DNA of 64,000 nt from Siphonodentalium dalli (GCA_032622095.1 CP136068.1:51576443-51640442), one strand, 5' to 3'. Counted from the first letter of the stretch, positions 22,750 through 34,509 are shown. A program made the numbers and translations. The notes: generated by a model from the letters alone, not told the origin.

Positions 22750-22784
22750 AACATTCCACCCAGAGCGGAGCATCTGAGTGGAAT
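22740..22784 (+). promoter_or_regulatory. Probable -1 ribosomal frameshift signal, Gypsy-1
   Basis: Heptamer T-TTA-AAC (22740-22746) lies in the correct gag phase and is followed at once by the gag TAA. After a 6-nt spacer, ATTCCAC-C-CAG (22753-22763) can pair with CTG-A-GTGGAAT (22774-22784) around a 10-nt loop: ten pairs with one mismatch. Pol is open in the -1 frame from 22734. Heptamer plus 5-9 nt plus stem is the established design for -1 frameshifting. Confidence 0.85.
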
Positions 22785-25700
22785 CGTGTAAAAAGCAAGA
22801 ATAATAATCAAGCTAACGCTCCATCATGGAATAAATGGCATGCACACAGAACAAACGGGAAAGAATTATGTTGGCATAAATCACATAGAGATGGTAAAAA
22901 TAATGTTCACAGGCCATTTCATCAAAGCTTACCGCATGTAAATAAAAATAAAATATCCGCGCCCGTGAAAACAAGAGCTCCATACACATCGCATAAGCCT
23001 TACGATAAGCCTTACGATCATAAACAAACACCACCGGTGATACAACACCAGAAAAATCTTAAATCAAATTTATCAATTCCGGAATATCAAAATAATTCAA
23101 ACTTAATGAAAGGCATAAATGCACAAGTGGCATCATCGATATTGATTACCATAGGCACACAAAAATATCGAGCCATTCTGGATAGCGGAGCCGATATCAG
23201 TTTATGTTCATTAAAATTTTATAACAATTTAAAATATAAACCGCAAATGCAAGAAACGCAGTTTCATGCAACATCTGCAAGTGGAGATGCACTAACCATA
23301 AATGGTTTCATCATATTAAATTTCCACATTAATAAATTAAAGGTCTCACATAAATTCTATGTGTGCTCAAACATGCATCGATCTTTATTGATCGGCAGAG
23401 ATTTTCTCAGTGGAAACGGCGCCAGACTATACTTCGACCGCCAAATAATGAAGATTCGCGGAACAATCATCCCGCTTATACCAGATATTCACGTTGCAAC
23501 CTCGGTCAGAATACAGTCTGCCCATGTTATTCCACCAAAGACAACGATATTAACGAAAGCGCGTATAATTGGAGGTAATAAATTGTTTGCCACGAAATTT
23601 CTGCAGGTGGAACCAATAGACGAAGGGTTTATGGGAAATGAACCTGGGTTGACAGCCGAATATACTGCAAGCACTAACAGCGAAAGTATACCTGTACTCA
23701 TAAGCAATTACACAGATAAGCATTTTAATTTGCAACGTGGATGTATTGTCGGCAGGGTGTCTGCTGTAAGGTGTGTGGAAACACCTCATCCGAATAACAA
23801 TGAAATAAAAGAACAGATTAATTTGGATGATGTACAAGTTCCCGATTCATTTAGGGACGATGTAATACCACTAATTCGAAATAATAGTGATATTTTCGCT
23901 ACAAAATTAACCGAATTAGGATGTACCACGGCTGTGACCATGAAGATTCCCACGGGAGACCACCCACCAATAAGGTTAATGCCTTATCGATGCCCATTGA
24001 AAAAGCGTGAAATTCTTAGTGATAAAATTGATGAATTATTACAAGCAAAAATAATTTCACCAGCCCCAGCAACTGAATGGTCATTTCCGTGTATGGTTCT
24101 AAGAAAATCAGATGATTCATATCGATTTATAGCCGACCTTCGCAGACTTAATGCTATCACAAAACCCACATTCTTCCCAATCGAGGATATCTTGGCCGAA
24201 ATGAAGGGAGTTAAATATATAACAGTTCTCGATTGTTTTTCTGCATATAATTGCATTCCAATACATCACGCGGATCGAAGTAAGGCAACTATAACGTGTT
24301 TTAGAGGGAATTTTTCGTTTAACCGCGCCTGCTTCGGTGCCATTGGAAGTTCTAGTGCCTTTCTTCAACTCATGAATCGTGTGTTGGAGGGGATTAAAGG
24401 ATGTCGCGCCTATGTCGACGATTTAATTTTGTACTCAGTGGATAAGAAGTCCCATTTAAGACTTCTTCAAGAAGTATTTGATCGCCTTAGGAAGTTTAAT
24501 GTGAAATTAAAGTTAAAGAAATGTTCATTCTTTAAAACAGAATGCTCATTTTTGGGGCACATCGTTGACCAACATGGTGTTAGACCAGATGCTCATAAAG
24601 TGAAAGCAATTCAAAATTTAGCACCGCCAACAAATGTGAAACAAGTGAGAAGTGTTATAGGATCATTCTCGTGGTTCCGGAAATTTATTCCTAAATTTAG
24701 TGAAATTTGTGGACCTTTGGTAGAATTGACAAAGAAAAACAGAAAATTTGAATGGACGGATGAGTGTGATAAGGCATTTCAAAAATTGAAATCTGATTTA
24801 ACAGAAGCCACATATCTTGCATATCCAGATAAAAATAAACCATTCATAATGTATACTGATGCCAGCGCGCATGCTATTGCAGCATTGATTACACAGTCAC
24901 GTGACCCAGGTGACCCGTGTATATCAAGATCGAATACGGAAAATCCTATACATTTTATTTCCGCACGGCTGAATAAATCTCAAATTCGTTCATGGAGTAC
25001 ATTAGAACGGGAATGCTTTGCTATTTATTGGGCAATAAAGAAACTTCAATTTTATATCAGCGGGTCTCCGTTAATTATAAAGACTGACCACAAGGTATTA
25101 ACTCATATGTTATCTGCTCCCATGGACAATAAAAATGTCGCACGGTGGGCTGTGTGCATAGCTGCCTACAAGCCGCAGATAATCCACATACCCGGCAAAG
25201 AGAATATATTTGCAGATTATTTATCACGACCGGAAAAGTTACAAACTGGTATGTCAGAGGTGCCAGATCAGTCCGACGTAACCGGCCCTGAACGAGAAGT
25301 ACCAATGGATGTGGAAATAATTGACACATCTAAATTAAACACAAAACAATATGCAAATTGTCGCATAGACAAAATTCTACCTGAAAATCAAGAAGCAATT
25401 CAGTTAGAGGGGTTTGACATACAACTTGAACAAGAACGCGATATCGAAGCAATAGAGATTGTTCAAAAATTAAATTCCACCAAACCACCCAGACAAATAG
25501 CAGATAAATATATAGTAATTAAAGATGTGCTATATTTCATCAGTAATCATGATGATGATCCAGATATACGCCTATTTATTCCCGCAAATATTCGACAAGC
25601 TGTACTCAAACAATACCATGACTTAGCAGGACATTTTTCCACAGTTAAGACTTTTGCAACAGCAAAACTTAAATATTACTGGCCAAATATGTATAGAGAT

Positions 25701-27035
25701 ATACATAATTATTGTCAAGCTTGCATGATTTGTAAAATGAGGAATTTATCACAACAAAAGGCCCCAATACAAGAGATGGACCGCCCTCCATTTCCGTTTG
25801 CCACAATAAGCACTGACATACAAGGACCGTTTGAAACAACAATGTCCAATAACAAATATATTTTAACTTTTATTTGTTGTCTGACTAAATATGTCGAGGC
25901 ATTTGCGATTCCCGACAAACGAGCCGAAACGGTGATAATGATATTTTTAGATGAGGTCATTAGCAGACATGCTTGCTGTCTAAATTTGGTAAGTGATAAC
26001 GGCTCGGAGTTCAAAAATAAAAAGATGGATCAGGTGTGCAAAGAACTAAACATCCACCATATATACTCCAGCCCCTACCATCCAAATTCGCAGGGATGTG
26101 TCGAGCGATCGCACGCCGTTCTAAATTCTGTTATATCAAAATTGGTATTACAAAACACACACACTTGGGACATGTATTTGTCACAAGCATTATTTGCAAT
26201 GCGTGTTCACGTAAATGATACAACAAAATTCAGTCCATTTTATTTATTATATCATAGGGAACCCACTTTAAGTCTTGATAATATTCTAAAACCCAGATTG
26301 AAATATGTAGGGGAGGACTTTACATCTATCGCTTTACAGGAACAGCATAGAAACTTTCGTTTAGTTCTATCGCGTTTAAGATCTCAAATCAGAACACAGA
26401 GAAAGAATGAAAAAAGGACAGAGGTTTCATTTGAAATAGGCGATCCAGTTTATTACAAATCGGGGCGAAAAACGGGCAAACTGAGTTTATCATGGCAAAG
26501 TCATTGGAATATAATTGAAAAACGTAGTAATGTATCATTCTTAATTAAAGATCAATTAAGTGCTCGAACAGTCCGCTGTCATGCCGACAATATTCGTAAA
26601 GCCGACACTGCATGGAAAATTCCTCCCAAAGATACAATACGTCAATTGCGAAGACAGCGATTTGTTGTAAATAGTTCTAACGAAGACCCAGAACAACCTG
26701 CGTCATCAGAATGGTCATCTAGTGACGAAATTCCACTTGCGCAATTAATGAAACGCAAACAATTAAGACGGAAAAATTCTTCAAGCGACGATGAAATACC
26801 ACGATTGGAATGGGCAGATAGATTGCGCGCAAATGAGCAAAACAATCATAATTCAGATGCTTTTGCGGCCGAAACTGAAGAAATTGAAAATGTTGCCTCT
26901 GATAACATAAACCCATATGTACAAACAACTGTTTCTGACATGAATATCGATTTAAATTCGCGTTCATATGATGCATCTACACAAGCAGGCGTGAATGATA
27001 TCATTCGTGTTATAAGCACACGGGAAACAAAATAG
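22746..27035 (+). CDS. pol: Pol of Gypsy-1: protease, reverse transcriptase, RNase H, integrase
   Basis: About 1,429 aa if read by -1 frameshift from gag; the first methionine-free stretch supports frameshift over independent initiation. Protease motif ILDSGAD has its Asp near residue 146. Reverse transcriptase has FIADLRRLN, the LDCFSAYN motif A and YVDD near 556. RNase H has MYTDASAHA near 705. Integrase has an HDLAGH zinc part near 958 with CxxC, then Asp 1024, Asp 1084 and Glu 1120, giving exact DD35E spacing. A GPY/F-like segment (KLSLSWQSHWNIIEK) follows, then a Ser/Glu-rich tail. No chromodomain seen. The full set of catalytic residues is present, so the element may be active. Confidence 0.94.
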   Translation, partial: LKHSTQSGASEWNRVKSKNNNQANAPSWNKWHAHRTNGKELCWHKSHRDGKNNVHRPFHQSLPHVNKNKISAPVKTRAPYTSHKPYDKPYDHKQTPPVIQHQKNLKSNLSIPEYQNNSNLMKGINAQVASSILITIGTQKYRAILDSGADISLCSLKFYNNLKYKPQMQETQFHATSASGDALTINGFIILNFHINKLKVSHKFYVCSNMHRSLLIGRDFLSGNGARLYFDRQIMKIRGTIIPLIPDIHVATSVRIQSAHVIPPKTTILTKARIIGGNKLFATKFLQVEPIDEGFMGNEPGLTAEYTASTNSESIPVLISNYTDKHFNLQRGCIVGRVSAVRCVETPHPNNNEIKEQINLDDVQVPDSFRDDVIPLIRNNSDIFATKLTELGCTTAVTMKIPTGDHPPIRLMPYRCPLKKREILSDKIDELLQAKIISPAPATEWSFPCMVLRKSDDSYRFIADLRRLNAITKPTFFPIEDILAEMKGVKYITVLDCFSAYNCIPIHHADRSKATITCFRGNFSFNRACFGAIGSSSAFLQLMNRVLEGIKGCRAYVDDLILYSVDKKSHLRLLQEVFDRLRKFNVKLKLKKCSFFKTECSFLGHIVDQHGVRPDAHKVKAIQNLAPPTNVKQVRSVIGSFSWFRKFIPKFSEICGPLVELTKKNRKFEWTDECDKAFQKLKSDLTEATYLAYPDKNKPFIMYTDASAHAIAALITQSRDPGDPCISRSNTENPIHFISARLNKSQIRSWSTLERECFAIYWAIKKLQFYISGSPLIIKTDHKVLTHMLSAPMDNKNVARWAVCIAAYKPQIIHIPGKENIFADYLSRPEKLQTGMSEVPDQSDVTGPEREVPMDVEIIDTSKLNTKQYANCRIDKILPENQEAIQLEGFDIQLEQERDIEAIEIVQKLNSTKPPRQIADKYIVIKDVLYFISNHDDDPDIRLFIPANIRQAVLKQYHDLAGHFSTVKTFATAKLKYYWPNMYRDIHNYCQACMICKMRNLSQQKAPIQEMDRPPFPFATISTDIQGPFETTMSNNKYILTFICCLTKYVEAFAIPDKRAETVIMIFLDEVISRHACCLNLVSDNGSEFKNKKMDQVCKELNIHHIYSSPYHPNSQGCVERSHAVLNSVISKLVLQNTHTWDMYLSQALFAMRVHVNDTTKFSPFYLLYHREPTLSLDNILKPRLKYVGEDFTSIALQEQHRNFRLVLSRLRSQIRTQRKNEKRTEVSFEIGDPVYYKSGRKTGKLSLSWQSHWNIIEKRSNVSFLIKDQLSARTVRCHADNIRKADTAWKIPPKDTIRQLRRQRFVVNSSNEDPEQPASSEWSSSDEIPLAQLMKRKQLRRKNSSSDDEIPRLEWADRLRANEQNNHNSDAFAAETEEIENVASDNINPYVQTTVSDMNIDLNSRSYDASTQAGVNDIIRVISTRETK

Positions 27036-29716
27036 ACAATTTGTCCGACAGAATTAATATCAGGATTCCATTAAAGTCATACTTACCAGTATAAATGTGC
27101 AACAGTTATGCATCCGTAAATCATTATATATTGTAGTCCTGACGGAATAACAAACAATGTATAACAAAATCCTGAATGTTCACTTTCCTTATAACAAAGG
27201 AATAGAAATGATAAAAAATTGAACTAAATAACACAAACATGATTTAAATCATAATCTTAATATTCATAGTCTACGCGTGTATAACATAAATATATCCAAC
27301 ATTGTGCCACTGCACGCTTAAATTAGTGCCGACAACACATGCAATCTGTATACCAAGCATGAGGTTTTCTTGATTTATGTATCTGGACAACGAGTCCAGG
27401 AATATCGTGTAAAGCTATTGAGATGATAAATTTGCACATACAATTGAACTGACCAGCATGAGTATTGCATAGAGTCCATAACTCAGCTGACATGCGTGTT
27501 ATGTAGGTTATTGTATCGGTAAGCACCGCGATGAGTTGCCAATTGCCTATACACACAGTACAACGTTCAATCGTAATACTAATAAAAAATAGATTATCAT
27601 TAATCGTCATTGCTGACCATGCATCCTTAGCATACAATTTGTGGTACCACGAAGCATTACCCGGATGGATTGAATGTAGGTATAGCGGAATTTCGAGTGG
27701 TGTGCACAACTCTCGGATTCCTGGTTTGACTTGCGATACGCAGGGATATTTAACCCTGGTGTTGGTAATGGAATGCTAAGCGTATTAAATAAGAATGGTC
27801 GTTAGATGGATTATACCAAGCACAAGTATAATAATATTTTATTCACTCTGTAAACCGCATATTGAGTTTAGTTTACAATGATAAATATGCGAATATAATA
27901 TAACATGATATAGATAGCGGAGAAGTACATGTATGTGGTATTTCATTACCACGTGATTGTTCATAAATAGCTGTGAATAGTTTAACGAAGTCGCAATCAT
28001 ACATTGATTGGTTCTAATTCTACTGATTCACCCGATTTTAACATTAATTTCACAACAAAGAGTTACACGATTGTTTTATTATACATATCGTCGCGGCAGG
28101 CATGTTTGGTTATCGCACAGCAATTGTTTTCAGCGACAATTACATTTTTTATGAAATTTTATGGCGTGATATACATATATCTAGCGATTCCCTTTAATGT
28201 CATGATTCAAGATTTTAACATTAATTTCACAACAAAGAGTTACACGATTGTTTTATTATACATATCGTCGCGGCAGGCATGTTTGGTTATCGCACAGCAA
28301 TTGTTTTCAGCGACAATTACATTTTTTATGAAATTTTATGGCGTGATATACATATATCTAGCGATTCCCTTTAATGTCATGATTCAAGACATATTTTTTT
28401 TACTTCCTACGATCACATTTTATTGATCATAAACCCAATTCCCTTAATGTTCATATCCCTCATTTATTGCATGACCATTTTTCTTTACATTTTATGGAAA
28501 TGCTCTACGAACAGGTTCAAAATTTATGAAAATGCAAATTGCATTGGCGAGTCACTGATTTTGTTTCATGATTCGTACTTTAGACATATTTTGGTTTCAA
28601 GATGCTTATTAGCTATTGTGGGTTTATTGTGTTCTTTTTACAAACACATTATTTAGATTTCGTGTCATTTATGTCGAACTAATGGGTTCGCCAAACATGA
28701 TCAATGGTTGGTACTGTAAGTCAGGCTAATGACGTCACACGCGATGGACCATCCAATATACACCGTGCTGACATACCAGACACGCAGACCGGACCAGACA
28801 TTGGTGTTTCAACCACATCTAGCGACACCGCTGCTGACCTTCGACCGTTCCTGACACTGTCCTCACAAGATTATCGGACATAGCTATTCCACCGACTGTC
28901 CAAAATAAACACTCGTTGCTGCATTTCCTCGTTCGGCGTCTTGTATACAGTCGTTGTTTCAACGCTGACGCCGCCACAGCTCCTTAGATGATAACTAAAT
29001 GACGCATATGCTGCCAGATCGTTCATGAATATCGCTGATACGTTTGATAGACATTGGCATAAAATAATTGACATTTGATCGCAACTGTACACTGCTGTTA
29101 CATGTACACCGATCATTACACGTTACGTCATTGACTCCACGTCGCTTGCTGACTAAGACCAGCGATGTCACAGACGCTATCCTGTGAAGCTACATATACC
29201 TTCCCAACTGATGAATATATCGGTTACTACACATTCTCACGCCGCACGGACAATAACATTTATCATCCTTAATTGTTGATGTCAATTAACTGTATCCTGC
29301 ATGTGTGATTATTCTCTACTTCACACACCAGTGTTCTACATGGTGTTGATTATCCGACCTTGGATATAATCGTTTGCCGAATATTTATATTGGACACATA
29401 TATCACATTATACCCGCCAAGCCAGAACTTCTCTACAAATTCCTGGATAAATTAACTATTCGCTGATAAACCAGTGCTCCAGTGACTTACTGTTCGATGC
29501 TAATCCAGTAACCTAGTGACATACTGTTTACCAGATTCGCCATGGATAAATAACTCTCGTTTCGTTTGCTGTTGAGTTTTTATGTATGAATATCCATGTG
29601 TTGATTTTTTTTAGGTTCGCCACTCGCGATTATACTCATAGATCCAACTATCTTCTGTACCCTCGGATTTTATAAAAATTTTATTTCCCAATACTATATA
29701 TAGTTTTGGGAACTCT
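27036..29716 (+). other. 2.7-kb region between pol and 3' LTR of Gypsy-1
   Basis: No recognisable envelope gene. It holds a 140-codon frame (28004-28426) made of an in-frame duplication, a 77-codon hydrophobic frame (28423-28656), and antisense frames (128 codons at 27323-27709; 81 codons at 28871-29116) without motifs that I recognise. Possible readings are a decayed env, an acquired non-coding spacer, or RNA-level sequence such as packaging or export signals. Confidence 0.6.
28035..28388 (+). repeat. 177-bp exact tandem duplication in Gypsy-1
   Basis: Starting at GATTTTAACATTAATTTCAC, a 177-bp block occurs twice in a row with no difference seen. 177 is a multiple of three, so the frame 28004-28426 encodes a duplicated 59-residue hydrophobic unit (contains IVLLYISSRQACLVIAQQLF). 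Either a recent slip in non-coding DNA or an expanded membrane-like peptide. Confidence 0.9.
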
Positions 29717-29731
29717 TAAAGGAGGGGACTC
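29717..29731 (+). promoter_or_regulatory. Polypurine tract of Gypsy-1
   Basis: AAAGGAGGGGACTC lies directly before the 3' LTR, the usual plus-strand primer position. Confidence 0.8.
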
Positions 29732-30224
29732 TGTCCGATAGTACAGAAGATATCAGTTGATATATAATTATGTTCCCAGTTATTGCTATAACGTATTGTA
29801 CAGATAAACACAGCACATCGAGATATAACTAATAGAATAGATACAATCATAATTATCAAGATCATATTCTAAATTGGATGTGACATGTACTACCATCTTA
29901 TATGTTGGAAGTATCAGACCACGATCGTTCCACCATACCGATGGCATGATACACGTCACATGGTAGGTGTATCATATACATCATACCTTATTAGGATGCA
30001 TGATATGATACACCATACGTTGTAATAACTACTGGCGTCGAGAGATACGAAAAAACCACTCTCTCTCCATCAGCCATTCCGACTAGACCTCTTTTACCGA
30101 TGCTCCTGCTGTGTTTATCACTATGACTTATACACATATAAAGTTATCAAAAGCTACGGACAGTTATTGTTATCAATGTTCCCGACACGGCCAATTCAAC
30201 ATCTAAACCCTAGACACCGGGACA
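29732..30224 (+). repeat. 3' LTR of Gypsy-1
   Basis: 493 bp, nearly identical to 20810-21302, followed by the GCATG duplication. Confidence 0.95.
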
Positions 30225-30299
30225 GCATGCATGTATAGGATATTACCATAGTAAAGGCTAAAATCTGTGCAAAAATACATTAAAAACATCATACAAAAC

Positions 30300-30390
30300 A
30301 TTACTAGAGTTCCGGGAAGGCGACATCAATTCTTTGGATAGAGGGATGCTGATAATATGTAATTAGGGGATTCTCCTTGTTGAACACATA
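30300..30390. repeat. Dispersed element fragment with GGGATGCTGATAATATG
   Basis: Same phrase set as 20330-20557 and 32290-32460, lying about 90 bp before a palindrome array. Confidence 0.55.
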
Positions 30391-30478
30391 CTCACAGTTT
30401 GACTGTTGAGTACAGGTCAAAATTAGCCCAATGCTCATCTTGTGTTGCTAGGTGATACACCAGGTCATGCTAATAGTT

Positions 30479-30722
30479 TATGGGTAGGTTAGATAGTAGT
30501 CACAATTATGCGTAAGCGCAATTGATTGCGCTTAAGCACAATTGATTGCGCTAAAGCGCAATTAATTGCGCTTAAGCGTAATTAATTACGCTTAAGCGTA
30601 AATGCCCTATTTGCGCTTAAGCACAATATGTGGTATTGGCACTTAAGCGAAATTGATTACGTTTAAGCGCAATTATTTGCGCTTAAGCGCAATTCATTAT
30701 TAAATGTGAATTTGGCCTCCCA
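30479..30722. repeat. Array of TTGCGCTTAAGCGCAA palindromes, copy 2
   Basis: About ten degenerate copies of AATTGCGCTTAAGCGCAATT end at TAAATGTGAATTTGGCCTCCCATA, the mirror of the edge at 19941. Individual copies vary (GCGTAA, GCACAA) but most keep two-fold symmetry. No coding capacity. Confidence 0.85.
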
Positions 30723-32285
30723 TAGACCAGAGCCAAGCCTTTGTCTGAGTGAAAATTAATGTACTCTATTTACAAACAAAATGGCACACGGAATTAAGGA
30801 CTGCTGTATTCATTTTAATTTTTGCATACATGTATGTGAAGCCAGGGATTCTGAAAAATGCCAAGTAACACAACCAAAAGTCACCAAGCATGTCTATTTA
30901 AATGACCTTGACCTTTTGAAAAACTATGGTATGCTAGAGGGCAATGAGATTCTGTTCGTAATAATTGGATTGTCACATTGTTGGATGTATTGTATATTAA
31001 ATTTTAAACCAATGTATTTTAATGCACTCTATTATATCTCATAAATGTAACGATCAACCCAATCTGGGCATATCGTGAGTATTATTTAACTTTCCAATGT
31101 CTAATACATATATCATTAGAGTATATTCTATTCATAGGGTATACTTTTAGTTCTATTTTTCTGCCCATACCAATACTATCCATTCTGCTCTTCAGAATGA
31201 CTATTACAGTTAATACACAAACTGTAGATTCATCTTATTAACATTATGGTGAAATCCTAAGTTTAACTCTTTCGCTGCCGCAACCGGTTGCATGCTCTGG
31301 TAGTCCTAACAAGAGTTCCAGTGGACAATTGGGATTTTTCATTGAAATATGGATACAACCGTAGAGCTATGAGTCGAGGTTCATAATAATATTAAACATA
31401 TCTGAATGTAACTCAATTTTTTTTGGTTGACACATAAAGTAAATTAGTTCTGCATAAATCTTGCCAAGTATTATGATCTGTCAATAGTTGTGACTAAAAC
31501 AAAAAGGTCTCAAACGTTGGGCCTATCTCTTTGGCCCTGGCACAATAGCATGGGTCATTCCAGCTAGGGCCTAAGAGATAGGCCTGTGGCATTGAAGGAG
31601 TTAATTTTTTAACTTATATATAGCTCTTATTATCCAAAATGACAATCAATGATCTAATTAGATTAGTTATTTCTCTCCAGGTTCCATCATGTCACACAAT
31701 GAAGAATCTCACAGTTCTATCAGAATGAAAGTAAAAGTCAGAGAATATGGTAGAAGGTAATATCGACATCAGCTGATGCATACCATAATAAAGTCAGGTT
31801 TGTTTTCCCTTGTTTATAGATTCCTGAGATAATGGTGTAATTTACATGCTCAGTCAAATAGCAATTTTGTTTTGTACAAATGAAAATATTAAAGTCATTA
31901 GCTTCACTCCTGGTGGGTATATATTTCATGTCAGACAGAACTGTATCCGATATAAAACCCCAAGGTTGCATATTATATGCGGTATTGTTGAAAACTGCTG
32001 TCAGAGTAAGAAATCTTCTCAGATACAACCACATTTTCGGCGCAAATCATCGCGTGGAGGTCATGGAATTATATTCGGAAGAAATTGGAACCGCCCGAAA
32101 AACGACGATCGGCTGGCATGCACGGTTGACAGAACAGCCAAAACAATAGCCGTCATGTCGATAACCGAAAGTAGATTCAACAAAACACAAACTAGATAAT
32201 GTCTTGATTTTTGCATCGATATCTCATGTTTTCTAATTGACACACATATATATATATACGGAAGTCTCAAAATATATAGTATAGA
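30723..32285. other. No gene firmly recognised
   Basis: An 87-codon frame at 30781-31044 starts with a good context (ACAAAATGG) but has no known motif. Overlapping frames at 31738-32199 are likewise anonymous. An inverted phrase CCTATCTCTTTGGCCC / GGGCCTAAGAGATAGG sits at about 31522-31585. Confidence 0.45.
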
Positions 32286-32465
32286 CTATATCTCTGGGAT
32301 GGAGACACAAATTCTTGGGGACAGGGATGCTGATATTATGGATATAGGGGTTTTTCCCCTACTTCAAGTCAATGAGTACACCATATGAAGGAAGCAAACC
32401 CCAGTAACCCCTAATTCCCTATTTATGGCCATGGAAATGGTATATATCTGTGCAGGAGATAATAA
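32286..32465. repeat. Dispersed element with GGGATGCTGATATTATGG core
   Basis: GGAGACACAAATTCTTGGGG, then GGGATGCTGATATTATGG, a TTTTTCCCC step and GAAGGAAGCAAACCCC. Homologous phrases at 20330-20557 and 43720-43800. Directly abuts the TAGCTAA array. Confidence 0.65.
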
Positions 32466-32470
32466 AATAT

Positions 32471-32955
32471 ACCCCCTACCAAAATTTAGCTACACTAATG
32501 TTTCTAGTTAAACTAGATATTAGCTAATAATTGTACTAAAAATACACTAACCTGTTAGCTATAATTTAGCTATACTAAATAATAGCTAAGAATTACACTG
32601 AAACCTAGCTAAAACTTTAGTTAATATCTAGTGTAGCTAGAACTTAGCTAATAATATATGCTAGAACTTAGCTAACATATTAGTTAGTTTTTAGCTTGAT
32701 TGAATGTTTGGCCCCAAGGATGTTCCAATATGCTAGAAGTTAGCTAATTCAACATAGAAAATATCATTCTGTGCTAGAATTTGGCTAATTTGACACAGAC
32801 AAATTTTCGAAAACTGCACCTAGCTGAAAAGTAGCTAATCAAACTTAGAATTGAGACACATATAGTGAACTTAACTAGAATCTAGCTAATTTAACACAAA
32901 CAAATTACCATAAAATTCCACCTAGCTAAAAGTTAGCTAATCTAACTTATTCACC
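32471..32955. repeat. Array of TTAGCTAA palindromes, copy 1
   Basis: From CCCCCTACCAAAATTTAGC onward, TTAGCTAA, CTAGCTAA and ACTAGAATCTAGCTAA-like words occur every 12-25 bp. The edge CCCCTACCAAAA reappears inverted at about 43690 (TTTTTGGTAGGGG), where the second array ends. Confidence 0.8.
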
Positions 32956-33084
32956 AATAGCCAGTCTGCATCTGCAAATACGGTCATAAAACCGACACTG
33001 TACTGACAGTGAAGTGAGAATTCAGTTTACATCATTGTGTGGATGGTTGGAGTGATGGCTGGGGAGGGGGTAGAGTCGATGTGT

Positions 33085-33290
33085 TTCTAGGGAATTTGGG
33101 GTGAGCCACCCACCCATGCCGTCAAATCGGCCGAAATCCTTACGGCTTACCGTTCTCGAAAATGGTCCATACCCCATTTTCACCCCCTCGGGGTGGTACG
33201 TACTCCCCTGGGTGATGGTGGGGTGGGGTGTTGCTATGGGGTATTTGGGGTGGGCCACCCACCCATACCATCAAATCGGCCAAAAGAGAC
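33085..33290. repeat. About 40-bp direct repeat, 152 bp apart
   Basis: ATTTGGGGTG(A/G)GCCACCCACC with CATRCCRTCAAATCGGCC occurs at about 33090 and again at 33243, in a G-rich segment. No gene recognised. Confidence 0.75.
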
Positions 33291-33599
33291 ATTTTTGAGA
33301 ATAAGAAATGGGGAATAAGATCCAAATGTCATGTTTGTTTTAAAATGTTTGGGAACGCTGCCCACACTTTTACAACATGTATGTACCGGTAGGTACACTT
33401 ATGGAACTTTGGAAAGATTTGTCTACACTTATAAAATGCCACACTTATCGGACATTGGTAGTTTGGATATGTTCAGGTTTTCTGCTCACAGCTTCACACT
33501 CATATACAAGTGCACCGCTGGGCAGAGGTAACGCCCCCGACTGTACAATCAGAGAAACTTTCTGGTTAAGCGCTATAAAAATGCCACATGTTGTTCTAT

Positions 33600-34080
33600 A
33601 TTAGCTTAAAATTTGGTCTGGTGCCACAAAAATAGAAGGAAAACTGAATTTTCTAAAAAAAAAATATGAATTGTTTAAGTCGAAAAAGGGTCATAACTCT
33701 CACAAAAATTATCCGATTGAACAGATTGAACCGCAATTTTACCTTGACCTGTATTGCGATATTGGTAATACACAAAAAAAACGGGTTTTGCAAATAAACA
33801 ATCCAAAATCAAGTTATCATCTGGAAACCAAAAAAAGTAGCAGAAAACCTGAATTTTCTAAGTCCAAAAAGGGGCGTAACTCTGGAAAAAATGGGCGGAC
33901 GAAACCGCAGTTATGGGGAAATCTTGTCCCCCGGCTGGTCTATTAGCATACCAAAGATCAACTGAATTGAGTTAGCGAAACCAAAGTTATGAGTTGAAAC
34001 GTTCGTACGGACGGAAGGACGGACGGACGGAGGGCTCCACTATATACCCCCAAATCTCCATCGGAGATCGGGGGCATAAT
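33600..34080. repeat. Dispersed repeat with GGGTCATAACTC and GGACGGACGGAC
   Basis: Two phrases like CTAAGTCSAAAAAGGG(T/G)C and a terminal GGACGGACGGACGGAGGG followed by CCATCGGAGATCGGGGGC. Related phrases occur at 11940 and 16240. No coding potential. 34081-34509 holds only AT-rich sequence and short frames. Confidence 0.6.
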
Positions 34081-34509
34081 AAGCTTTGTTCTATGCGGCT
34101 TAATAATAAATATGAACTTTTTTAATTATGAAATTATTTCGTTTTCGGTTATTTTTATTCTAATAGTAATAAACTTAATTAAAATTTTGTGCTAAAATAA
34201 AAAAGATTGCATTTGCATATTGTGTTTTTGGGCATTTTAGTAATCCATATACAATTTATTAACTGCAATAATTTTTGTCATAGAAACAATGAAAATTGGT
34301 CCGTTATCGTGTATTTTGAAATCTGCGTATCAAAGCGTCAATGATTGTGTTTCCAACCAGACCTGCAGATTTCCCCGGGGTGATTATATTTCAATGTTTA
34401 TATATTGCGATATCGACTCACAAAAGTCACAGAAAAACATGCAATTTCGAGTGGGATCTTCACCTATAGTGAAGTATATTATTAAGGAACATGCAGCTAT
34501 ATATAACTA

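Larger units (their letters stand above)
20810..30224 (+). mobile_element. Complete Ty3/Gypsy LTR retrotransposon (Gypsy-1), 9.4 kb
   Basis: Two 493-bp LTRs (TGTCCGATAG...CCGGGACA) bound gag and pol. A GCATG target duplication is at 20805-20809 and 30225-30229. The LTRs differ at about two positions, so insertion is recent, and the gag and pol frames have no premature stop. Domain order protease, reverse transcriptase, RNase H, integrase puts it in Ty3/Gypsy (Metaviridae). About 2.7 kb lies between the pol stop and the 3' LTR without a recognisable env. Confidence 0.96.

Noticed and set aside
23489-26976. Antisense frames over Gypsy-1 pol
   Set aside because: Shadows of the pol frame without motifs.
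28004-28656. Envelope gene of Gypsy-1
   Set aside because: Hydrophobic frames exist, but there is no recognisable surface/fusion architecture, cleavage site or cysteine pattern, and one frame is a tandem duplication.
30781-31044. 87-codon host gene
   Set aside because: Good start context only; no motif, homology signal or splice structure that I can support.
31846-32199. Overlapping frames of 89-117 codons
   Set aside because: Three mutually overlapping frames on both strands, none with a recognisable pattern.
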